Assembly: GCA_000750105.3 (NCBI GenBank)
Contig: JPHH03000015.1
Location: 434,001 to 498,000 of the forward strand
DNA: 64,000 nucleotides
Direction of reading: 5' to 3'
Source: Tolypocladium sp. Sup5 PDA-1
Taxonomy: Eukaryota; Ascomycota; Sordariomycetes; Hypocreales; Ophiocordycipitaceae
The translations under genes were made by a program, and so were the position numbers. This document shows positions 57,461-64,000 of the stretch, piece after piece. Below the pieces are notes generated by a model. The model did no database searches. It was given only the letters and a program-made list of their open reading frames with translations, and had not been told where the DNA came from. Every line of letters begins with the position of its first letter. Position 1 is the first letter of the stretch.

Positions 57461-60400
57461 ATGCCACGGCTTGGAATTGCCTCTCAGCACTGGCCATGGA
57501 GGAAGAAAAAGAAGACGAAAGATGCCGTTCCATCTCCGCATACTCCTAACCCTCCGAATGCTCTCGATCACCTGCCTGCTCTCGGTCCTTCAACCGAACA
57601 CCCTCATGATTCTGACTCAGCGCCTGGCGTGGCAATATCCTCCTGCGATTCTCCGGCCGACGATGCGATTATTACCGAAGCCTCAACGCCACCCCAAGAT
57701 GTGTCAACCGTTGCCGATGCCTACACAAGCCAACAACTGTGGCTCCATGCCTTTGAGCTCGCGAAGGAGAACGACCCCCACCTGATGGATACATACCAGA
57801 GCCATCTTGTTGAACGATACGGCGATGCAGGATCAATCGGCGGTTCAGACTTGCTTTCGAACTCGCCCGCTGTTCAGGACGTCTTGAAGCGCCTCACTGA
57901 GGAAAGAGAAAAGAATCAGTGGAAGTTTTCGTTCAATGACCGTGAGGTCAAAATCCGCGACCAGGCCGAGAAGCTGGCCAAGTTCCTCGTGTGGTCCGAC
58001 GGACTTGTCAAGCCTGCGCTTAGTGCCCAGCCGTACGCAGCCCTGGCCTGGTCTGGGGTGCCCGTCTTGACTCCTGTGAGTGTGTAGGTCTCAGGCAATT
58101 CCTCGTCACTAGATTCTGACTTGTCGCATAGCTCTTACTTAGCGGTACTGCCCAGAATGAGGCCTTGATAAATGGCTTCAACCAAATCAGCGACGTTCAG
58201 CGTTTCTGGAGATTCTGCGAGGATACTTATATATCATCGCTACGTCAGGCCGATCTCCAGCAGCTCATCAAGCCGCTGACCAACCTGTACTCTCGCATCA
58301 TAGAGTACCAAGCTCGCTCCGTGTGTCATCTCTCCAAGACTCAGCGTTCCCGGGCATGGCAAGCCGTCACTGGAGGAGGCGGCTGGGATAGCAAAGCTCA
58401 AGAGATTAACGGCTTCCACGAAACGTGTAAGCAATACATCAGTTTCACCCAACAAACTGAAACTCTCAATACCATCAAGACACAGCTGGAGGCAATCCAA
58501 CAATCTTGTCTTACGGGAAAGGACGTTGTCAAAACGCTACAGCGAAATCATCGAGATAACAAGGAGCAAGCCCTACTTGGTAGCCTCGCGTCTGCAACAT
58601 CGGACTACCAGGCAGACAAGAACTTCAACCCAAAGAAAACTGAAGGGTCTTGCCAGTGGTTCCTTGACGACGAAAAATTCTGCAACTGGCAGGATAACCC
58701 GAAGTCTGGTCTCCTCTGGGTATCTGCAGACCCGGGCTGGGGCAAGTCGGTTCTGTCTCGATCGTTAATTGATGAGGGCCACTTGGCTGCCACGACTACA
58801 TGCACAACAATAACCACTGCCAACTCGGTTGTCACTACTTTGAGCGTCCCTCCGACCATCTGTTACTTCTTTTTCAAGGACGGGGATGACCGTCGCACAA
58901 GCACAGCAGCAATCTGCGCGCTCTTGCATCAGCTCTTGTCCCGAGACGAAACGGGCGAGCTCAAGCGAATGGCTCTGGCGCGTCAACATAGCTACGGTGA
59001 CAGTCTTGTTACAAAGGCATCGGAACTTTGGAGCATTTTGATTGACTGCTCGCAATCCGAAGCCTGTGGACAAGTTGTATGCGTGTTGGATGCCCTCGAC
59101 GAGTGCAACAAAGAGGGACAACAGCAGATACTCGACTTTCTGAAAGTCTTCTACTGCCGAGAACGGGATGGTGCGTCAATGTTAAAGTTTTTCATCACAG
59201 ACCGGCCCTACAGCGAACTGGAGGTATCATTCAGCAAGTTCTCTCAAACATCTGCCTATTCCCGTATTGATGGCGACACTGTGGCAGAAGAGGTTGCCAG
59301 CGATATCGACACATACATTGACATCCATGTGAAGGAGATTGCGGACGGGTTTAGCGACGAGGACCGCGACAAAATCTGCAAACAACTCAAGACCGAGAAA
59401 AACCGCACATACCTCTGGGTACGCCTCATCTTCAGCATCATCAAGGACAATCCGGATGAATACGGCAGACGGGGGGATATTGAGACCATCTTGTCGAATC
59501 TTCCCACGGAAGTCTCAGGCGCTTACGAAGATATCTTGAGCAAAAGTAGCAACTCCGAAAGAGCGGAAAAACTACTTCAAATTGTTTTAGCTGCTGCAAG
59601 GCCGCTAACCTTGGAAGAAGCAAACTACGCCCTCACATTGGCTTTGACAAAGACCCAACCTGCCTCACATGACGACCTAAAGCAGCATCTCTGGCCGATG
59701 GGTACATTCAAGCGCATTGTGCGAGGTATTTGCGGTCTCATCATCAGCGTTCACAATGAACAAATATCGTTGATACATCAGACTGCTCGAACGTTTTTGG
59801 TCAATCCCTCGAAACCACAAGCCGGATGGAAGTGGCATGGTCGCTTTCAAAACATGACGGACAGTCATTGCACACTGTCACGATGCTGTATTGCATACCT
59901 TCTGGTGCTTCCTAGTGGGGAGGGACACATACACCAACAGTCCTATATCGCTACCAGAAGGGATTACCCATTCGCAAGATATGCTTCTATGAATTGGATT
60001 CATCACTACACGGCACAAGATGCGACTACCAATGCTTCCTCAGAGAACCAAGCGAGGACGCTTCTGGTTCACCGCCCTCAAAACCTGAAGAGATGGATCG
60101 AGATTTACAATTTCGAATTTCACCAGGGAGACGGGAATCATTTCTGGAGTGATAGGATAGCGATTCCACCGCTATCTGAGCTGGAAATGGCGTGTTACTT
60201 CGGCATGCTCAACTTTGTCCAGGACGCAACGGCGGGAATCGATGCCAATGTTAATGACGAAACGTGGTGCGCAGCACTTCGCGCAGCTGCAGCTGGGAAG
60301 CAGATCACTGTTGTGAGGTGGCTTTTGGACCACATACCTGACGTCGACAACGAGTGCTGTTCTCTGCTGCTGGAGCAGGTCGTACAACACCGTGATTTAG

Positions 60401-61365
60401 AGATGGTGGAGCTCTTTCTGGGACCTTTATCTAGGATCAAAATCACAGAACCCATTTTGATTGCCGCTGCGAAGAACCATACCTTGGGAGGCGGGAGAAT
60501 TCTGGAGCTGCTTCTGGGAAAAGGGAAATACAGTGGTAGCATTACCCAAGCGATTGTCACAGCTGCCGCAGAAAACTCATCGGAGGGTACTTATTTGATG
60601 GGAATGCTCCTCAGGGAACGTGTCGGTGAGTTCAACGTTACTGCAAATATCATTGAAGCCGCGGCTAGTAATGATTCTTGCGGATATGAACTTGTGGCAT
60701 TGTTGCTCAAGGCCCGAGAAGGAAAGTCTCAAATTACCGCAAGCATTATTGAAGCTACGGTCCGCAACAAATACTCTGCATATAAAATCATGAAACTTCT
60801 GCTCAATGAGCGAGGAAGTGAGTTTCATATTACTGCAAACGTTGTCGAAATTGCGCCGCGCAACAGATTTGATGGAAAAAGAGTGTTGGAGCTGCTGCTC
60901 AAGGAACGAGGAAACGAGTTTCAGATCACAGCAAGAATTATTGAAGCCGCGGCTAGCAATAATTATTGCGGATATGAACTCATGGCACTACTGCTCAAGG
61001 ACCGAGGAGCAGAGTTTCAGATCAACGCAGACGTTGTTGAAGCCGCGGCTAGCAACAATTCTTGCGGATATGAACTCATGGCACTACTGCTCGAGGAGCG
61101 AGGAAGTGAGTTTCAGATTACAGCAAACATTGTTGAAGCTGCGGCCGGCAATGAAGGGCTTTGCGGATACAACTTCCTGGCATTGCTGCTCAAGGAGCGA
61201 AGGGCCGAAGTTGAGGTAACGGCAGGTCTGATCAAGCGTATGAGGTGCAATAGCAGACACGGCGGCAGGATGATAAGTTTACTAAGAAGAGAGAAGGCAG
61301 ATGATATGGAAAGAGCGGCAAGGGAGTTGGAGGAAGAGGGCTGGCAGCCTGATGAAGACGAGTAA
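57461..61365 (+). CDS. NLR-type protein: fungal NACHT with tandem C-terminal repeats
   Basis: Two exons (57461-58075, 58132-61365; donor GTGAGT, acceptor GCATAG) encode 1282 residues. After a basic start (PWRKKKKTK) and a disordered Ser/Pro region comes an N-terminal helical domain (SQQLWLHAFELAKENDP, AALAWSGVPVLTPLLLSGTA) of the NACHT-N/NWD type. The NACHT follows: WVSADPGWGKSVLSRSL (P-loop about 404-411), VVCVLDALDECN (Walker B), FFITDRPYSELE, then TYLWVRLIFSII and AARPLTLEEANYALTLA. From about residue 970 to 1262 lie about nine repeats of 32-34 residues (ITANIVEAAASNNSCGYELM style). Repeats 6 and 7 are nearly identical at the DNA level. The class is fungal NLR; function is not known. Confidence 0.88.
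60430..61310 (+). repeat. Tandem repeats of about 96 bp coding the sensor end of the second NLR
   Basis: Units run about 96-102 bp. The strings gaagccgcggctagcaa and tgcggatatgaactcatggc recur exactly or almost exactly in the copies beginning near 60655, 60950 and 61045, with more diverged units between. Each unit encodes a helix pair (IIEAAASN..CGYELMALLLKERG). The spacing and helix-turn-helix look suggest an ankyrin-related repeat, but the consensus is not standard ankyrin. Confidence 0.75.
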
Positions 61366-62613
61366 ATACGCACAACAGCAGGTTTCGAGCAATGAATAAT
61401 AATGAATCACCTCCGGATACCACGAATGAAGCCCTCCAATATGACGCGTTGTGTACTGGTGATGCGGTGGAAGAATGGCTGTAATATCGTAATGGTTGAA
61501 TCCTCACAAGTTACGAACCTTGCACATCTATCCTCATTCTTACTCCTCCGCTAGCACCCTCGTCTAGCCAAACTTTCTTTATCCCCTCCTCCACGGCTCA
61601 ACCCTCTGACCCCCCCTCATCCACCGCCCCTGTTTCTTAACTACATACGGCTCCGCGCCCACAACCCCCCCAGATGACCTCCCTCGCAAATAGATCCCCC
61701 TTGGGCCGCCGGTCCGTATTCTTTACGACGTGGCCTAGCCTACCGCTGAGGGAGAACAACACGTAGAAGTAGGGCATCTCCTTGGCGATACTACGCTAGA
61801 ACGCTATCATACCGATACTGTCGTGCGCCCGCGTACTAGCATCGATGATCTTCTTGTGCTAGGACGACTCCTCATCGGATGACAGGAAGGCCGCCTTGAA
61901 GTAGGCGGGCGAGGTAGCGCCCTCTTCGTAGGGGATCGGGACGGCCATGATAGCGGCTAGGCGTAGCGGCGTTTGCGTGGAATGTAACGTCGCGGCTTTA
62001 CGGCCCATTACCGTAGCCTGCTCCTTGTTCGAGGCTATAGACAGGCTATAGATTGGAAAAGGAGGTCGGCGGCTTTTATAGCAATGCTGCGAGACGCCCA
62101 CGATGGCAATGCAGGAGTTGCTGGCCCGACTTGGATTGGGGAGAGGGAACCTGCGTGGCAGCTATACCTATCTCTGGTGTTCTGGCTCCTCTTGCTGTTA
62201 CGCTCCCCGGCTACCAGAGATCTTCACCCGGAAGACAGCATCGCCTTGAACAACTTGCGCTTTGACATGGACGCGAGGAACGACTTGGACCGGCTTCGCG
62301 CCGTGGCCTCGCCACGCATGGCCTGGGACCTGTACGTCCGAGTCCCATACACAACTGCTGCTGCTCATGATCGGTGTGTGTGGGAACCGTCAGTACGAGG
62401 GACGTTTCACGCATCTATTGTGTGATGCAATCAGCCTGCTGCATCACGGAGGCCCTCATCAGCCGGCGGCAGAGCATCGGTTGCGGTTCTCCTTGTCTTT
62501 GCCCACTCCATTCAAAGCATCCTTTTGAGGCCCGAAACGTCAATCAACGGACGAGTGTTTTGTCAATCATCTATTGCCTTTTGGCAGGGTATACATAATC
62601 TATATCGTTTATT
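61366..62613. other. Intergenic with decayed sequence
   Basis: No intact gene. The minus strand at about 62100-61650 has fragments (MAVPIPYEEGATSPAYFKAA, MPYFYVLFSLSGRLGHVVKN) separated by stops, which look like a decayed coding sequence of unknown type. The last part is the 3' flank of the gene below. Confidence 0.4.
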
Positions 62614-63984
62614 CTAGTTAATCCAGCCTCGCGGCCCGCCCCATGTGCCTTTCATCATAGAGTTGTAGTACACCCATGGGAAGAAGTCCTTCTTCAGGTG
62701 GTAGAAAGCACGGCGCGGGACGGCCTGGTCAATGCCGAACCAGCTGTCAAACGTCTCCTTGGGCCCGCCGCCATACTTGAACTCGGCCAGGAGGACCTTG
62801 CCGTACTCTGTCAGGAGCGGGCACGAGGTATATCCGTCGTACACGGCGTCGGGCTCCTTCCCTTCGAGGGACTGCAGCAGGTTGCGAACTAGAACCGGTG
62901 CCTCTGCGGTGATGGCCGCTGCCGTCTTGGACGTGGGCAGGCTGGAAGCATCGCCGGCAGACCAGACATTGGGGTACTTGTTGTGGCGCGTGGTGCCGTC
63001 GTCGACGTCCACGTAGCCAGCCTGGTTGGCGAGAGCACTGTTCTTGATAAACGCATGAGGGCCCATCTTGGGCACAACGTGCAAAAGATCAAACTGCTTC
63101 TTCACCTGCTCCTGTCCGTCGGGACGCGCAAAAGTTGCCGTGTTGCCGTCGATGGCGACGAGGTCATGCTGGAACAGCCCTTCCACACCCCTCTCCTTGC
63201 GCAGCTGTTCGAGCGCGGCACTGTACTTGGGTACACCAAACATGACGGGAAGGCCGGTGGCGAAGCTGATCTGGATTCCCGAGCCGGAGGGGTCGTACAG
63301 GCCTGCCCGTTTCCAGTGGTCCAGCGCAAGCCACATGGCCTTCTGCGGCGCGCCTGCACATTTGATGACGCCGGCGGGTTGCGTGAAAATGGCGCGCCCT
63401 TTTTGGAGTTTCTCGACTGTGCGGAACACCTTGTCGCAGTGGTCGTAGCCGTAGATGGAAGAGACTAGGGAGTCCTTGTCGGCAAGAGCCTCGGGCAGGC
63501 CCTTGACGCTGCCGTAGTCTATGCTGACACCTGGTGCGACAACGATGTGCTCATAGCTGAGCTTATCGCCATTGCCCAGCGTGACGGAGTTGTCCTCGGG
63601 GGTAAAGGCGCCGACGGTGTCGTTGTAGAAGTTGATCTTGGGATCAACCAGGCTGTTGAGCGGTCTCCGCAGCTCTTCCTTTGTCTTGAGACCGCCGCCG
63701 ACCAGCGTCCATCCGGGCTGGTAGTGATGCCACTCTGCCGGGTCGACGATCGCGATGTCGTCCTGGGCGAACTTGCCGGATCGCAGCAGCTGGTGGCTGA
63801 TGGTCAGGCCCGCGCTGCCGCCACCGACCACGACGACCCTGTGATTCCGAGCAGCAGGGCTCACGGGGGATGCCGTTGCCAAGGTGCGGATTATCGGAGA
63901 AGCCTGTGCGGTGATGATGATTGAGGACGGGGAAGTGAGACGAGCTGCCGCCCTTGTGCCGCTGGAAAACAGCTTTGGCGCCAT
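62614..63984 (-). CDS. Mitochondrial sulfide:quinone oxidoreductase
   Basis: A single exon encodes 456 residues. The first 40 or so are Ser/Ala/Arg-rich (LFSSGTRAAARLTSPSS), a likely mitochondrial presequence. The FAD-binding loop is VVVVGGGSAGLTI (54-59). Further family marks are YQPGWTLVGGGLK, VIKCAGAPQKAMWLALD with a redox-type Cys, FGVPKYSAALE, NVWSAGDASSLPTSKTAAA and YDGYTSCPLLTEY. The enzyme oxidises sulfide and passes electrons to ubiquinone. The Cys found in the human enzyme at the GDC position before LPTSKT is Ala here. The start is the ATG at 63984; the gene ends near the window edge but is complete. Confidence 0.93.
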   Translation of the reverse strand: MAPKLFSSGTRAAARLTSPSSIIITAQASPIIRTLATASPVSPAARNHRVVVVGGGSAGLTISHQLLRSGKFAQDDIAIVDPAEWHHYQPGWTLVGGGLKTKEELRRPLNSLVDPKINFYNDTVGAFTPEDNSVTLGNGDKLSYEHIVVAPGVSIDYGSVKGLPEALADKDSLVSSIYGYDHCDKVFRTVEKLQKGRAIFTQPAGVIKCAGAPQKAMWLALDHWKRAGLYDPSGSGIQISFATGLPVMFGVPKYSAALEQLRKERGVEGLFQHDLVAIDGNTATFARPDGQEQVKKQFDLLHVVPKMGPHAFIKNSALANQAGYVDVDDGTTRHNKYPNVWSAGDASSLPTSKTAAAITAEAPVLVRNLLQSLEGKEPDAVYDGYTSCPLLTEYGKVLLAEFKYGGGPKETFDSWFGIDQAVPRRAFYHLKKDFFPWVYYNSMMKGTWGGPRGWIN

Positions 63985-64000
63985 TGTGAGATGCACTCGG

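Overview
This window looks like nuclear DNA of a filamentous ascomycete, probably Hypocreales-like (the order is an inference). Supporting signs are genes cut by many 50-70 nt GT-AG introns with CTAAC/CTGAC-type branch sites, typical fungal families (Set9, Rpb9, Qns1, Ess1/Pin1, GT69, GT32, NACHT-type NLRs), and relic repeats that differ mainly by C/T and G/A transitions, as repeat-induced point mutation (RIP) leaves them. All exon coordinates were deduced by hand from splice signals and family resemblance; no search or RNA evidence was available.

Region 1 (about 1-23.9 kb) is gene-poor and full of relics. Intact-looking genes are a mitochondrial phosphate carrier (2378-3741), a four-exon small secreted cysteine-rich protein (6873-7566, minus), a GT69 mannosyltransferase (11181-12507), a Mid2-like single-pass membrane protein (19330-20311, minus) and an OCH1-like GT32 enzyme (21473-22753). 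Between them lie a truncated DUF3435 tyrosine-recombinase (Starship-captain family) fragment inside a candidate inverted-repeat element, a GH55-like relic, a C2H2 zinc-finger gene broken across three frames, another broken multi-exon gene of unknown family, an ankyrin fragment, AT-rich blocks, and two decayed copies of one repeated gene.

Region 2 (about 23.9-50.2 kb) is dense and conserved: a coiled-coil protein with HAUS3/augmin-like layout (minus), a fused LrgA/LrgB-type membrane protein (plus), ESS1 (minus), RPB9 (plus), mitochondrial uL14/MRPL38 (minus), SET9 H4K20 methyltransferase (plus), a PI-PLC-like secreted phosphodiesterase (plus), an AUR1/PAP2-like membrane protein (plus), a secreted M28 aminopeptidase (plus), QNS1 NAD synthetase (plus) and a fructosamine-3-kinase-like protein (minus). 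QNS1 and the kinase are convergent with only 32 bp between stop codons.

Region 3 (about 50.7-61.4 kb) holds two neighbouring fungal NLR-type genes in the same orientation: lipase-like/NACHT/WD40, then NACHT with a C-terminal array of about nine 32-34-residue repeats, some nearly identical at the DNA level. These are good candidates for non-self recognition or regulated cell death. Region 4 (62.6-64 kb) is a mitochondrial sulfide:quinone oxidoreductase (minus).

The observations most worth following are the NLR pair and its homogenised repeats, the open acidic reading frame running from RPB9 exon 1 into its unusually long first intron, the secreted cysteine-rich gene in relic-rich DNA, and the captain fragment inside a TIR-bounded segment.
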